From: an uncultured Acidobacteriota bacterium
GTDB taxonomy: Bacteria; Acidobacteriota; Terriglobia; Terriglobales; CAINCZ01
Direction: 5' to 3'
Assembly (NCBI GenBank): GCA_903847195.1
Contig: CAINCZ010000169.1
Location: forward strand, 1 to 52,322
DNA length: 52,322 nt
The notes below the pieces were generated by a model that was not told where the DNA came from, ran no database searches, and saw only the letters and a program-made list of their open reading frames with translations. The position numbers were made by a program, and so were the translations under genes. Shown in pieces: positions 35,873 through 45,475 of this stretch (its first letter is position 1; every line of letters starts with the position of its first letter).

Positions 35873-37066
35873 ATGTCTCTGAGTGCTTCCAATCTGCTCG
35901 CGGCACTTTGTGGCCTGCTGGCCTTTTGCGGGATCGGCTACTACTGCCTTTGCCTGTGGAGCGCGTGCAATTTCCTCCGCCACTGGCAACGGAGAGCCTT
36001 GCCGGATTTTCAGCCTGCCGTCTCCATCCTGAAGCCGCTGCGCGGTGCAGACCCGGGGATGTACGAGGCGTTTCGCAGCCATTGCCTGCAGGATTATCCG
36101 AAATTCGAGTTCATCTTCGGCGTAGCCGAAGCCGATGACCCCGCCGTACCGCTCGTCCAGCAACTCCAGCGCGAGTTTCCTGACCGCCGCATTGAGTTGG
36201 TGCTCTGCCCGCTCATACTGGGAACCAACCTGAAGGTCAGCAACCTGGTCCAGATGCTGCCGCACGCCCGTCATGACCACCTGCTGATCAATGACAGCGA
36301 CATACTCGTCGAGCGCGACTACCTGCTCCGCATCATGGCGCCCTTTGCCGATCCGCAGGTCGGCCTGGTGACGTCTCTCTACCGCGGCACGGCCGGTGCT
36401 ACGTTGGGGTCGAAGGTCGAGGCCGTGGGCATCAGCACCGATTTTGCCGGCGGCGTTCTGGCCGCCCGCCAGCTCGAAGGAGTCCGCTTCGCCCTGGGAT
36501 CGACGCTGGCCATGCCGCGCCGCAAACTCGAGGAAATCGGCGGACTGGAGCCGCTGCTCGATTATCTTGCTGACGATTTCGAACTGGGCAATCGACTCGC
36601 CCGGCTCGGCTACGAAGTCGTCCTTTCCGACGCGGTCGTGGCGACGCACCTGCCCGATTATTCGTTTCGCGCCTTCTGGCTGCACCAGCTGCGCTGGGCG
36701 CGCAGTGTGCGTGACGCCCGCAAACTCGGCTACATTGGCGTGGCTCTGACTTTTGGCGTGCCGTGGGCTTTGGCGGCGCTGCTTCTCTCCGCAGCTGCCC
36801 CGTGGTCTCTGGCGCTTCTCGGCGTAACGCTGATCGCGCGGCTGGCAATGGCCCTGCTGGTCGGCAAGCGGGTTCTCCACGACCCGCAGATTCCCCGCGA
36901 CCTGTGGCTGCTGCCATTGCGCGACGTGCTGGCTTTGATTCTGTGGGGAGCCAGCTATGCGGGCCACACCATCACCTGGCGTGGCCGCCACTTCACGCTG
37001 CAAGACGGCAGGCTCAAACCGCTCGTTGTTGAATCTGCGGCATCCACGAGCGCGCCGAAGGCGTAG
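35873..37066 (+). CDS. hpnI: HpnI-like family 2 glycosyltransferase (ceramide glucosyltransferase type)
   Basis: A 397-residue membrane glycosyltransferase resembling HpnI, which adds N-acetylglucosamine to bacteriohopanetetrol, and more distantly ceramide glucosyltransferase. It has an N-terminal helix (about 8-30), the donor site VSILKPLRGADPGMYEAF, the DxD motif NDSDILV, a second acidic motif LADDFELGNRLA, and the Q-x2-RW acceptor motif HQLRWARS, then three C-terminal helices. It usually sits in hopanoid (hpn) operons; no other hopanoid gene is here, so the acceptor could be another lipid. It converges with the SDR gene with only 3 bp between stop codons. Confidence 0.83.
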   Translation: MSLSASNLLAALCGLLAFCGIGYYCLCLWSACNFLRHWQRRALPDFQPAVSILKPLRGADPGMYEAFRSHCLQDYPKFEFIFGVAEADDPAVPLVQQLQREFPDRRIELVLCPLILGTNLKVSNLVQMLPHARHDHLLINDSDILVERDYLLRIMAPFADPQVGLVTSLYRGTAGATLGSKVEAVGISTDFAGGVLAARQLEGVRFALGSTLAMPRRKLEEIGGLEPLLDYLADDFELGNRLARLGYEVVLSDAVVATHLPDYSFRAFWLHQLRWARSVRDARKLGYIGVALTFGVPWALAALLLSAAAPWSLALLGVTLIARLAMALLVGKRVLHDPQIPRDLWLLPLRDVLALILWGASYAGHTITWRGRHFTLQDGRLKPLVVESAASTSAPKA

Positions 37067-37069
37067 GCA

Positions 37070-38206
37070 TCAACGCGGCACGACAACCGGCGCTGCTTCC
37101 CTCTTCGCCGGAGACTGATTGAAGCGTGCGGCCGCGCGTCTTCCCAGCACCTGCAGAAACGAACGGCTGACCGCCGTCTCGCTCTCACCGCCGGTGCGCC
37201 GCTCTTTCGCGGTGCCGTGTGGAAGTAGGCGGTTCACCATCCCCATCAGATTGCTCGTCAGTCCGGGCATAACGCCATGTACTGTCGACAGCAGCCGCGC
37301 CTGAAGTCCCAGAAACACCTCCGCTTGTCCCCGACGCACTGCATTTACGATCTGCCTCGCCGCACGTTGCCCGTCCAGCGACACCACCGGCAAGGTGGCG
37401 CCCATGCTGAACCAGGCGAATTCGGCGCGATTGTTGCCCTTGAAATGTGCGTTCCAGTGCGAACCGGTGCGCATCAGCCCCGGCACCACCGTCGTGACCT
37501 TGATGCCGTCCTTCAGCACCTCCGAGCGCAGACCCTCGGAAAAACCGACCGCGGCGAACTTCGCGGTGCAGTATGGCAACAAATGCGGCACCGCCACTTT
37601 GCCGCCAATCGACGTCACGTTGGCGATGCGCCCCCACCGGCGCTGCATCATGTGGGGCAGCACCGCCAGCGTCGGATACACCATGCCCCAATACATGACG
37701 TTCATGCATTCATGGAAGTCTTCCAGCGTCTGCGATTCAAGCGGACCGACGGTTATGATCCCCGCGTTGTTGACCAGAATGTCGATGCGGCCAAATCGTT
37801 CGATTACCTGCCGCACCATCGCGTCCACCTCTTCGCGCGATGAGACGTCGCAAAGCAGCGCCAGCACCTCGGCCCCCAACTCAGCGCGAGCGCGTTCCAA
37901 CTGCTCTCGGTTGCGCGCACATATCGCCAACTGCGCGCCAAGTTGCGCGAACTCCCGCGCCATCGCCAACCCCAGCCCACGCGAACCTCCGGTGATCAGT
38001 ACCACTTGCCCGCGCACATCCTCACCCTCCGAGCTCATCCGGCGATATGCGGCCCAACCGGCCACGCCCGCGCCCACCACGGCCAGCGCGGCTCCCGCGC
38101 TCCTTGCCAGCGTGCTCGATTTGCCTTTCTCTGCTGGCTGCTTTGCACAAGCTTGGGAGTCCTTCGCCTGTCGATTCAACGCACCCGCCATGTCGCGCCA
38201 TGTCAT
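37070..38206 (-). CDS. Membrane-anchored short-chain dehydrogenase/reductase
   Basis: A 378-residue SDR oxidoreductase. A short N-terminal part with a hydrophobic helix (about residues 36-52) precedes the Rossmann domain with the cofactor motif TGGSRGLG, the NNAG motif and the catalytic YCTAK with an upstream Ser in VTSIGG. The C-terminal 120 residues are an extension of unknown role. The start is ATG at 38206, with AGGAGG 5 nt upstream; the frame runs further upstream, but without support. The basic Arg after the glycines suggests NADP preference. The substrate is unknown; lipid metabolism is possible given the neighbouring HpnI-like gene. Confidence 0.86.
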   Translation of the reverse strand: MTWRDMAGALNRQAKDSQACAKQPAEKGKSSTLARSAGAALAVVGAGVAGWAAYRRMSSEGEDVRGQVVLITGGSRGLGLAMAREFAQLGAQLAICARNREQLERARAELGAEVLALLCDVSSREEVDAMVRQVIERFGRIDILVNNAGIITVGPLESQTLEDFHECMNVMYWGMVYPTLAVLPHMMQRRWGRIANVTSIGGKVAVPHLLPYCTAKFAAVGFSEGLRSEVLKDGIKVTTVVPGLMRTGSHWNAHFKGNNRAEFAWFSMGATLPVVSLDGQRAARQIVNAVRRGQAEVFLGLQARLLSTVHGVMPGLTSNLMGMVNRLLPHGTAKERRTGGESETAVSRSFLQVLGRRAAARFNQSPAKREAAPVVVPR

Positions 38207-38372
38207 TTCCGCCTCCTGCACATCGGCCCGCACCTGCCCGCAGTTGAGTAAGCCGACCATGATAACTTCGCCGAGGATGTTCCCGCCGGTGACAGCGCCA
38301 TGCAGATACCGGTCCAACCCTGGCAGAAACGCATGCACCAGATCACCGCTTGCGCGTCGTAGTACCGCTGCT

Positions 38373-38819
38373 TCAGCCTCGCGGCGCAGGCGGAGACTCG
38401 TTCAGCAGCAGCCAGTAAAGTCCCAGCTGCCGCGTAGCCTCAAGAAAATTGGCGAAATCCACCGGCTTGCGAATGTAGCTGTTTGCCCCCAGCTTGTAAC
38501 TGCGCATGAGGTCCGTCTCTTCATCCGAGGAGGTGAGCACCACCACCGGAACATAGTGGAAGCGGGCATCCGCGCGCATCCGCTCCAGTACCTCCAGGCC
38601 GTCGAGCTTCGGCAACTTCAGGTCGAGCAACACCACCTGCGGCGTCTCGCCGGGGTCGCGGCCCGCATGACTCCCGATGCCGAAAAGAAAGTCGATCGCC
38701 TCAGCGCCATCATGGGCAACAACCACGGGGTTCACCAGGCCGGCTTTCTTCAGTGCACGAACTGTCAGCGCCTCATGGTCAGGGTTGTCTTCGACCAGCA
38801 ATATAAGATCATTTGCCAT
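38373..38819 (-). CDS. Stand-alone response regulator (Rcp1-like receiver)
   Basis: A 148-residue single receiver domain. The acidic pair is in LLVEDNPDH, the phospho-acceptor is Asp66 in VVLLDLKLPKLDG, the conserved Thr is in VLTSSDEE, and the Lys is in YIRKPVDF. The sequence type (NPDHEALTVRALKK) is that of the Rcp1 group, which partners PAS or phytochrome histidine kinases. It lies 46 bp downstream of such a kinase on the same strand and lacks an output domain, so it likely acts by protein contact or in a phosphorelay. Confidence 0.92.
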   Translation of the reverse strand: MANDLILLVEDNPDHEALTVRALKKAGLVNPVVVAHDGAEAIDFLFGIGSHAGRDPGETPQVVLLDLKLPKLDGLEVLERMRADARFHYVPVVVLTSSDEETDLMRSYKLGANSYIRKPVDFANFLEATRQLGLYWLLLNESPPAPRG

Positions 38820-38865
38820 CGTCTCTCGCCTTGCGCTTTATAACCACGCTCGCCTCACGCCACCA

Positions 38866-41760
38866 TCACGAAGCTGCGCGTGGGGCCGTGCCCTCGTTCA
38901 GCGTGAAATAGAAGGTCGCCCCTTTCCCGGGAGCTCCGTCGGCCCAGATGCGCCCTCCGTGGCGGCTCACGATTCTCTGCACCGTCGCCAGCCCGATACC
39001 GCTGCCTTCAAACTCCGTCACGGAGTGCAGTCGCTGGAAAGCGCCAAAGAGCTTGTGGGCATACTCCATCTCGAAACCCGCTCCATTGTCGCGCACGAAG
39101 TACATCGTCGTGCCATCCTGCATCCAGCTTCCGAATTCAACCTCCGCCTCCGGCGTGCGCGAAGTGAACTTGAAGGCGTTGCCCAACAGGTTCTGCAGTG
39201 CCACGTGCAGCAGTCGCTGATCGCCTATGGCCATGAGGCCCGCACCGATGTTCACCGTCACCTTTCGATCCCCGGACGCCTGTTGCAGTGCGGACGTAAT
39301 CTCGGTCGCCATCTGCGAAAGATCAACCTGGTCGAGCCGCATCTCCGATCGCGTTACGCGGGAGAGTTGCAACAGTGCATCGATCAGCTGCCCCATGTGT
39401 TGGCTGGCATTGCGCACCCGCTGGAGAAAGTTCTGGCCATCGGCGTCCAGTTTGTCAGCGTATTCATCCAGCAGGATGTGGCTGAAGCCGTCGATGCTGC
39501 GCAGCGGTGCACGCAGGTCGTGCGACACCGAGTAGCTGAACGCCTCCAGCTCCCGGTTTGATACCTCGAGGTCTTTAGTCCGCTGCCGAACCCGCTCTTC
39601 CAGTTCGGCATTGAGTTGCGCCACTTCCGCGCTCTTGGCTTCAATCTCGCGCAGCGCCTCTCGCTCCCGCCGCTCCGCCCGCACCCGCTCGCTGACGTCG
39701 CGGAAAGAAACCACCGCGCCAATCACATCCTGCTCCAGTTGGAGCGGCGCACTGGTGTACTCCACGTCGATGAACTTGCCATCTGCGGCCCGAAAATGGT
39801 CACGCGCCGATTTCAGTGGCTCGTCCATGCCAGTCGCATGCTGTAGCGGGCATTCCTCACGCGCGAGAAAAGTCCCGTCCGGCCGGAGCGAGTGAATCAG
39901 GTCATGCATATTCTTCCCACGCACGTCCGCCAGTTGGTATCCGAGAATCGCTTCGCCCGTTGGATTCAGGTAGACGATGCCGCCTTCGCGGTCGATCTGG
40001 TAGAGCCCCTCGCCGAGGCTCGCCAGCACTGCATTCAGTTCCGCGCGCGCCTGCTGCGCAATCTGTCCCTGCGTCGCTACTTCCTGCTGAGTTCGCTTGC
40101 GCTCCGTGATATCGCGAGCAATCGCCGACGACCCTACGAGGTTCCCCTGCTCGTCCCGGACCGGCGAAACCGTGAGGGATACGTCGAACCTTGTCCCATT
40201 TCTGTGCCATCGCTCGGTCTCAAAATGGACGACGCGCTCACCCTCGCGAATCCGCTCGATGAGAGCCTGCGCATCCTTTCGCGACTCCGGCGGCGCCAGC
40301 ATCGAAACCGGCTTGCCCATGGCTTCCTGCGCGGTGTAACCGTACATCTTCTCCGCGGCGGCATTCCACCCGACAAGGTTCCCCTCCAGGTCCGCCGCCG
40401 TGATTGCATCGTCTGAGCACTCGACGATCGCTGCCATGCGCCGCACCGTCTGCTCGGCCTGTTTCTTGTCGGTGACGTCGTTCACAATGTGAACGATGCT
40501 AACGATCTTGCCGCTCGCATCGATGACCGGATCGGTGCGCACGCTGATATGCCGCTTCAGACGTGGTTCAAAGATCTCTCCCGACTCCGACTTCCCGCTC
40601 GCCAGGGTACGCTGCATCGGACAATAGTCCGGCGGATGATCCAACCCATGCACCAGTGCATAGCACTTCCGCCCGGTCACTTCGCCGCCACCCAGCATCT
40701 GCCGCAAGGCGTCGTTCGCGTTGACTACGTTGAAATCCGGATCGTGATAGCTCATCCCCTCCGACATGCAGCCAAAGGAAAGCTGCCACTGATCACGGCT
40801 TTGCCGCAGCATCTGCTCCGCCTGCTGCCGTGCCGCATCTGCCCTATCCAGCCACAGTGACGTACGCAATATGATGACCGACAACACCGCCATCAGTGCC
40901 AGTACCAGCAGGACAACATCGCCTTTGGGGCCATACAGCCCTCGCTGCATCCCCATGGAGGCCAGCCATGCCCCGACCGGAGGCAGAAGGACCGCAACGG
41001 GCCAGAGTCGCCTGAGGGTCGCACCTCCCATGCCCCGGCTGGCGAGCGTGCGGGCCAGCGTCTGCTCCGGACGAACGCAGAGCACGCCGGTGCTCAGCAG
41101 CAACAGCGCAACGGCTGCCGGTAGCGACATGAAACTGTAAGACGCAAACCCGTACAGCGGGCTGATCTGAAAACCATGGCCCAGCAACGCCACCACTGCG
41201 ATTGCCGCAGCCATTACGGCCAGCACATCCACCAGCCGCAGTCTTCTGGATGACCTCAGCGCCAGCAGCGCCGCGCCGATCAGCATCAGGCTCATCGCAG
41301 TATTGCCTGCCGGCCGGACAAACACGCCCTTGCCCACCGCGAGCGGGCCCAGCAGCAACAGGCGATCGATTCCGAGGTCCACGGCCAGCACATATTCGGC
41401 CAGCGTCGCCGCACCTACCACCAGCACAACTGCCGCCAGCATTTTGCCGACAATGTGTCCGGTCACGCTCCGCTGCCACAGCAAGAGCAGCGCCAATCCC
41501 GCCAACGCGAAGCAGGCCGCAGCGTTGGGCATAATCAACCCAGCCCCGAGAATCGCCGTAAGCAGCAGATTCCCGGGCAATGCCCAGCCCAACAGCCCCG
41601 CCAGGCCAATCAGTACTGCCAGCAATCCGGCAATCAAAGCCAGCGCCCGCAGGACTCCCCGGTGGCCCGGATGCAACTCCGGAAGACACTCCTCCGGTTC
41701 GAATTCAAGAGGTTCGATTTGTTCCGGCGAATACAGAATCGACTGCGGACCGCGCGCCAT
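38866..41760 (-). CDS. Multi-TM PAS sensor histidine kinase
   Basis: A 964-residue sensor kinase. About eight membrane helices occupy residues 35-300. Three PAS domains follow (about 320-430, 440-555 and 570-690), then a coiled coil (695-735). The dimerisation domain has His747 in [19 protein letters not shown], a bacteriophytochrome-like H-box, and the ATPase domain has [23 protein letters not shown] and GSGIGLATV. The ATG follows AGGAG. It probably phosphorylates the single-domain regulator downstream. The signal is unknown; PAS1 contains a Cys-rich stretch ([18 protein letters not shown]) of the type found in some PAS domains that may bind a metal or cofactor. Confidence 0.92.
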   Translation of the reverse strand: MARGPQSILYSPEQIEPLEFEPEECLPELHPGHRGVLRALALIAGLLAVLIGLAGLLGWALPGNLLLTAILGAGLIMPNAAACFALAGLALLLLWQRSVTGHIVGKMLAAVVLVVGAATLAEYVLAVDLGIDRLLLLGPLAVGKGVFVRPAGNTAMSLMLIGAALLALRSSRRLRLVDVLAVMAAAIAVVALLGHGFQISPLYGFASYSFMSLPAAVALLLLSTGVLCVRPEQTLARTLASRGMGGATLRRLWPVAVLLPPVGAWLASMGMQRGLYGPKGDVVLLVLALMAVLSVIILRTSLWLDRADAARQQAEQMLRQSRDQWQLSFGCMSEGMSYHDPDFNVVNANDALRQMLGGGEVTGRKCYALVHGLDHPPDYCPMQRTLASGKSESGEIFEPRLKRHISVRTDPVIDASGKIVSIVHIVNDVTDKKQAEQTVRRMAAIVECSDDAITAADLEGNLVGWNAAAEKMYGYTAQEAMGKPVSMLAPPESRKDAQALIERIREGERVVHFETERWHRNGTRFDVSLTVSPVRDEQGNLVGSSAIARDITERKRTQQEVATQGQIAQQARAELNAVLASLGEGLYQIDREGGIVYLNPTGEAILGYQLADVRGKNMHDLIHSLRPDGTFLAREECPLQHATGMDEPLKSARDHFRAADGKFIDVEYTSAPLQLEQDVIGAVVSFRDVSERVRAERREREALREIEAKSAEVAQLNAELEERVRQRTKDLEVSNRELEAFSYSVSHDLRAPLRSIDGFSHILLDEYADKLDADGQNFLQRVRNASQHMGQLIDALLQLSRVTRSEMRLDQVDLSQMATEITSALQQASGDRKVTVNIGAGLMAIGDQRLLHVALQNLLGNAFKFTSRTPEAEVEFGSWMQDGTTMYFVRDNGAGFEMEYAHKLFGAFQRLHSVTEFEGSGIGLATVQRIVSRHGGRIWADGAPGKGATFYFTLNEGTAPRAAS

Positions 41761-41866
41761 GAAGAACTCCTGTGCGGCTTCACCTGCCTGCCGCAGAGAA
41801 GGGAATCCCTCTAAAGTACACCGTTGGCGGCATCGGGGCCAGTGCGGGCCCGAACTCGCTTAGGCG

Positions 41867-42169
41867 CTATTGCAGCGTGAAGTTACACGGCGCGTGGTAG
41901 ACCTGCTCCGGCGGCGTGGGGGGCGTCGCCCATGGCTTGTTGGCAAAGTCGAGGAACTCCGTCATATCCGGCATCGCTGCGTCCCGCTTGGTCAGCGCAG
42001 GCAAACCCCACCGCGCCTCAAAGAACTTCAAAATCGCCGAGTCGTTCATCGGCGTCTGCGACACAAAGTTCTTGGGCGCAAATGGCGAGACGAAGAAATT
42101 CGGGCCTGAATCCGCTGATGTCGAAGCCGGTCATCGTGAATTCGGTGGCGGGTCGGTGGGGAACAAGTC
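41867..42169 (-). pseudogene. Decayed C-terminal remnant of a phospholipase C-type phosphoesterase gene
   Basis: The minus strand encodes pieces of the C-terminus of the phosphoesterase family that includes phospholipase C and acid phosphatases (PF04185-like), in different frames. DLFPTDPPP comes first, then FTMTGFDISGFRP after a shift, then FVSPFAPKNFVSQTPMN through ILKFFEARWGLPALTKRDA to the stop after a second shift. The order matches the family (SGFRVP...VVSPFAKKNFVSHTP). At least two frameshifts are needed, and the first several hundred residues are missing, replaced by the terminator of the adjacent TPR gene. The last 65 codons (41867-42064) stay open and might be called as a small protein. 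Confidence 0.75.
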
Positions 42170-42217
42170 CTCACCAACGGATCTGCCCATCTCTGGCGAT
42201 GGCAGCGGCAAAGACAA

Positions 42218-42244
42218 ACGGCTGCGAGCCGTTCACTCGCAGCC
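42218..42244 (-). terminator. Rho-independent terminator of the TPR gene
   Basis: CGGCTGCGAG (42218-42227) and CTCGCAGCCG (42235-42244) form a 10-bp perfect stem with a 7-base loop. On the minus strand it is followed by TTTGTCTTTGC, a usable T-rich tail. It lies 29 bp after the stop of the TPR gene at 42273. Confidence 0.75.
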
Positions 42245-42272
42245 GCCATTCGCGATCAAAAGCGCAGGCGCG

Positions 42273-42959
42273 CTAGTTTGCCGCTTTGTTCGTCGCGGTT
42301 CCCGGCTGGATGTTCTGGTGCTGCTTCACCTGCGCCATCAACTCCTCAACCTTGGCCCGCTCCGGATAATTGGGGTTGGTCTGCAGTAGCTTCTGCCACG
42401 CGGCCAGGGCGCCTTTGGCGTCCATCTTCGCCTGCCATTTCACCATGCCCATGTTAAACATCGTCTGCGCGTGACTCGGGCTGTACTTCAGCGAGGCCTC
42501 AAACTCTTGCAGCGCTCGGTCCGCATTTCCGATGTAGAAATACGCCGTTCCCATGTCGGTGCGTACATTCGCATTGGACGGGTCTACCCGCAAGGCTTCG
42601 CCGTAATAACGGATTGCGTCCTGGTATTGCTGCGTATCGTAATAAACGTTGCCGATTTCGGTCAGTAGCGCAGCGTTGTCAGGCTGCGCCTTCAGCCGCG
42701 TGAGCAGTGGTTGCGACTGTGTGTCGGCCATGCGCTTCAATTGCTCGGGTGAAACCTGGTTGGCTCCCACGCCGCTGGGCACACCCTGCACGCTACCGGC
42801 CGTCGGTTGCGGACTCGCCGGAGCCATGGACGGCGAAGACGAGCCCCGAACCAGGTACCCCGCCGCCAAACCCACCAGCAGGCACAACACTGCCATCGTG
42901 TATGCTTGCGTGCTGGTCCAGATTGTTCCACCTTGCCCTGAGCCCTTCGCGTTCGACAT
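42273..42959 (-). CDS. Membrane-anchored TPR protein
   Basis: A 228-residue protein with one N-terminal membrane helix (about residues 20-38), a Ser/Pro/Gly-rich linker (about 40-70) and three to four tetratricopeptide repeats (about 90-205; NVYYDTQQYQDAIRYYGEAL and TAYFYIGNADRALQEFEASL). The topology suggests a periplasmic or cytoplasmic scaffold tethered to the membrane. The ATG follows AGGAGA at 7 nt, and a terminator lies behind the gene, so it is a single-gene unit. The partner is unknown. Confidence 0.85.
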   Translation of the reverse strand: MSNAKGSGQGGTIWTSTQAYTMAVLCLLVGLAAGYLVRGSSSPSMAPASPQPTAGSVQGVPSGVGANQVSPEQLKRMADTQSQPLLTRLKAQPDNAALLTEIGNVYYDTQQYQDAIRYYGEALRVDPSNANVRTDMGTAYFYIGNADRALQEFEASLKYSPSHAQTMFNMGMVKWQAKMDAKGALAAWQKLLQTNPNYPERAKVEELMAQVKQHQNIQPGTATNKAAN

Positions 42960-43210
42960 TTATTGTTCTCCTGCTAAGTAGATGGCCGTGCTTCACCAAG
43001 GATGCTTGACCCGGGAACCACAATCTCCGCCAGCGCTCCAGAAATTCGCACACTCCATCGCCGCGTTACGCATGATTCAGGCCGCTTGCTCCATTTTTTT
43101 GCCATCGCGGGAAGGGTGCTGCTCTGGCTGATGACGTTCATTTTACACCAGCGCCGGTCACCAGTTCAGTCGTCGAACTCATTTCCAGGGGGACGTAAAG
43201 CGAGCGTTGA

Positions 43211-43768
43211 CTATGCTCGAAACCGTGGCAAGTCCGACCCTGCCATCTTGGAAAGCGGCCAATATTCGCGATCCTTGGCCGACATTACCGCCTCCGCCAC
43301 CTGCCAGTCGATACCCAACTCAGGATCGGCCGCCTGCACCCCGCGCTCATCTTCCGGACGGTAGTAATCCGTGCATTTATAGAGGAACTCCGCACTCTCC
43401 GACACAACCGAAAAGCCGTGCGCGCATCCCGGCGGAATCCAGATCTGTTCCTTGTTCTCCGCTGAAAGGCGGGCGGCGCTCCACTGGCCAAACGTGGGCG
43501 ACCCAAGGCGGACATCGAGCACCACGTCCAGCACCTCTCCCGCAACCACCCGGCACAGCTTGCCCTGCGGATGCTGCAACTGGTAATGCATGCCGCGGAT
43601 CGTGCCGTAGCGCGAGCACGAATGATTGTCCTGCACGAACTCTGCTTGCAGCCCGAGCGTTTGCAGTTGGTCTTTGTGGTAGCTCTCGAAGAAAAATCCA
43701 CGGTGGTCGGAATGGACTTTGGGCCGCAGTAAAAAGGCCCCGCAAATCGCCAGATCGATCCGTTCCAT
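43211..43768 (-). CDS. rfbC: dTDP-4-dehydrorhamnose 3,5-epimerase
   Basis: A 185-residue cupin-fold enzyme of dTDP-L-rhamnose synthesis that epimerises C3 and C5 of dTDP-4-keto-6-deoxyglucose. The catalytic His61 lies in RGMHYQLQ and Tyr130 in EFLYKCTDYY; the substrate-binding FFFESYHKD and DNHS motifs and the cupin signature IPPGCAHGF are intact. The length is typical. The other dTDP-rhamnose genes (rfbA, rfbB, rfbD) are not in the window. It follows the Wzt-type ATPase gene by 29 bp, so it is probably co-transcribed with the polysaccharide exporter. Confidence 0.93.
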   Translation of the reverse strand: MERIDLAICGAFLLRPKVHSDHRGFFFESYHKDQLQTLGLQAEFVQDNHSCSRYGTIRGMHYQLQHPQGKLCRVVAGEVLDVVLDVRLGSPTFGQWSAARLSAENKEQIWIPPGCAHGFSVVSESAEFLYKCTDYYRPEDERGVQAADPELGIDWQVAEAVMSAKDREYWPLSKMAGSDLPRFRA

Positions 43769-43797
43769 CAGCGACCGTCCCTGCAGGAAAATTCAAT

Positions 43798-44574
43798 TCA
43801 ACTCGAGTGCGCGGACCCGGTGGGGGCGCCGACAAGGGCATCTTGCAGCTCCTCGTAGATCGCAATCACCTCATCCGGAGTGCCGTCGGCCACCAACCGA
43901 CCCCCATCGATCAGCAGCACCCGGCGGCAATGCACCCGGATCGAGCCCGTGTCGTGCGATACCAGAATCGTAGTCTTGCCCTGTCCGCGAAACTCGTCGA
44001 TGCGCTCCAGGCACTTCTGCTGGAACGGTGCGTCGCCGACGGATAGGATTTCATCCATCAGCAGAATGTCGGGATTGACCTGCACCGCGACCGCAAAGCC
44101 CAGCCGCATGAACATACCCGAGGAATACTGCTTCACCGGGGAATCGATGAAGTCACCGATCTCGGCAAACTCAAGGATGGCTTTCTCTTTCTCCCTGATC
44201 TCACGCCGCGTCAACCCCAGCAGTAACCCGTTCAACACGATGTTCTCGCGGCCGGTAAGTTCGGGGTGGAAGCCGGCGGCTAATTCGATCAGCGCAGCTA
44301 CTTTGCCGCGAATCGTAACCGTGCCCTCAGTTGGCTTGTACACGCCGGCAATGATCTTCAGCAGCGTGCTCTTGCCCGACCCGTTGCGTCCGATGATGCC
44401 CACCGATTCGCCCGTACCGATGTGAAACGATACACCCTTCAGCGCCAGAAAGTCGTAAAACCCGGGCTCCCGGCGACGAAACAGCTTCGAGAAAACCTCG
44501 CGCAAGGTGTCAGGCCGCTCCCGGATGATGCGGAAGCGCTGCACAACATTTTCGAAATCAATGGTCTGGTTCAA
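43798..44574 (-). CDS. Polysaccharide ABC exporter ATP-binding protein (Wzt/TagH type)
   Basis: A 258-residue ATPase of the polysaccharide or teichoic acid export group. Walker A GRNGSGKST, the long Q-loop region, the divergent signature QYSSGMFMRLGFAVAV and Walker B ILLMDEILSVGD, which are specific for this exporter group, are clear. It stops soon after the ATPase fold, so the C-terminal carbohydrate-binding domain of O9a-type Wzt is absent. The start is TTG at 44574 with AGGAAA upstream. It pairs with the permease encoded 13 bp upstream. Confidence 0.93.
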   Translation of the reverse strand: MNQTIDFENVVQRFRIIRERPDTLREVFSKLFRRREPGFYDFLALKGVSFHIGTGESVGIIGRNGSGKSTLLKIIAGVYKPTEGTVTIRGKVAALIELAAGFHPELTGRENIVLNGLLLGLTRREIREKEKAILEFAEIGDFIDSPVKQYSSGMFMRLGFAVAVQVNPDILLMDEILSVGDAPFQQKCLERIDEFRGQGKTTILVSHDTGSIRVHCRRVLLIDGGRLVADGTPDEVIAIYEELQDALVGAPTGSAHSS

Positions 44575-44587
44575 GCCATTTCCTGCG

Positions 44588-45370
44588 TCAGAGGTAATAA
44601 ACTACGGAATCCTGTACGCGCCGGAAAAACCAATATCCCAGCATCAGCGTCACCAGTCCCACCCCAAGCGTGGCGGAAATCGACACCACCGACGGCAAGA
44701 AGCCGTGGTAAATCGCGTGCCTGAAACCGTTCAGGATGTAAACCATTGGATTCAACCGAAAATAAATCTGGTAGCGCAACGGCACGAAATCGAGCGAGTA
44801 CATCACCGGCGAGGCATAAAACCACGCCGACAGCACCACCTGCAGGATGTGCGCCACGTCCCGAAAAAACACATTGGCAGCCGCACAGAAGAACGCGCAG
44901 CCCGTCGCGAACATAATCAGCCCCAGCAGGGGCACCGGCAGGTAGAGCCAGGTCCAGTGGAAAGGAAAACGCAAGGCCAGCATCAGGATGAACAGAGGAA
45001 TGAGCGACAGCATGAAGTTGATGACGTTGGAAAGCACGGCCGCGATCGGAAACACGACCTTCGCAACGTAAATCTTCTTCAGCAGTTCACCGTTTCCCAC
45101 CAGCGAGTCCGCAGAGTAGGCCAGCGTCTGCGCCAGAAACGTCCAGGGCAGCAGCGCCGCCATCAGAAAAATCGCGTACTGCTTCACGCCGATCCGGACA
45201 ATCGTCGAGAACACAACGCTCAGAATGACCATCATCAGCAGCGGATTGAGCAGCGACCACAAGAATCCCAGCGCCGAGCGCTTGTATCGGATATGCAATT
45301 CCTTGAGCGCCAAGGCCCAGATCAGTTCGCGGTTACGCTGAATTTCCACCAGCAGTGAGAAAATAGACAT
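44588..45370 (-). CDS. Polysaccharide ABC exporter permease (Wzm, ABC-2 type)
   Basis: A 260-residue ABC-2 permease with six helices. The N-terminal LIWALALKELHIRYKRSALGFLWSLLNPLLMM motif region (cytosolic helix plus TM1) and the C-terminal block YASPVMYSLDFVP / LNPMVYILNGFRHAI are diagnostic for polysaccharide exporters. With the downstream ATPase it would move an undecaprenyl-linked glycan across the inner membrane. This is a second glycan export route beside the polymerase-type EPS locus at the window start. Confidence 0.93.
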   Translation of the reverse strand: MSIFSLLVEIQRNRELIWALALKELHIRYKRSALGFLWSLLNPLLMMVILSVVFSTIVRIGVKQYAIFLMAALLPWTFLAQTLAYSADSLVGNGELLKKIYVAKVVFPIAAVLSNVINFMLSLIPLFILMLALRFPFHWTWLYLPVPLLGLIMFATGCAFFCAAANVFFRDVAHILQVVLSAWFYASPVMYSLDFVPLRYQIYFRLNPMVYILNGFRHAIYHGFLPSVVSISATLGVGLVTLMLGYWFFRRVQDSVVYYL

Positions 45371-45475
45371 GAGTTCTACTTAATGTTCTTCTTTGATTGT
45401 AACCCGCCGGGGAGGGAAACGCCGACCTGCGCACCTTGCCCCAAAGGTGTCTCGACGTGCCGCCGTCCTTGGCTC

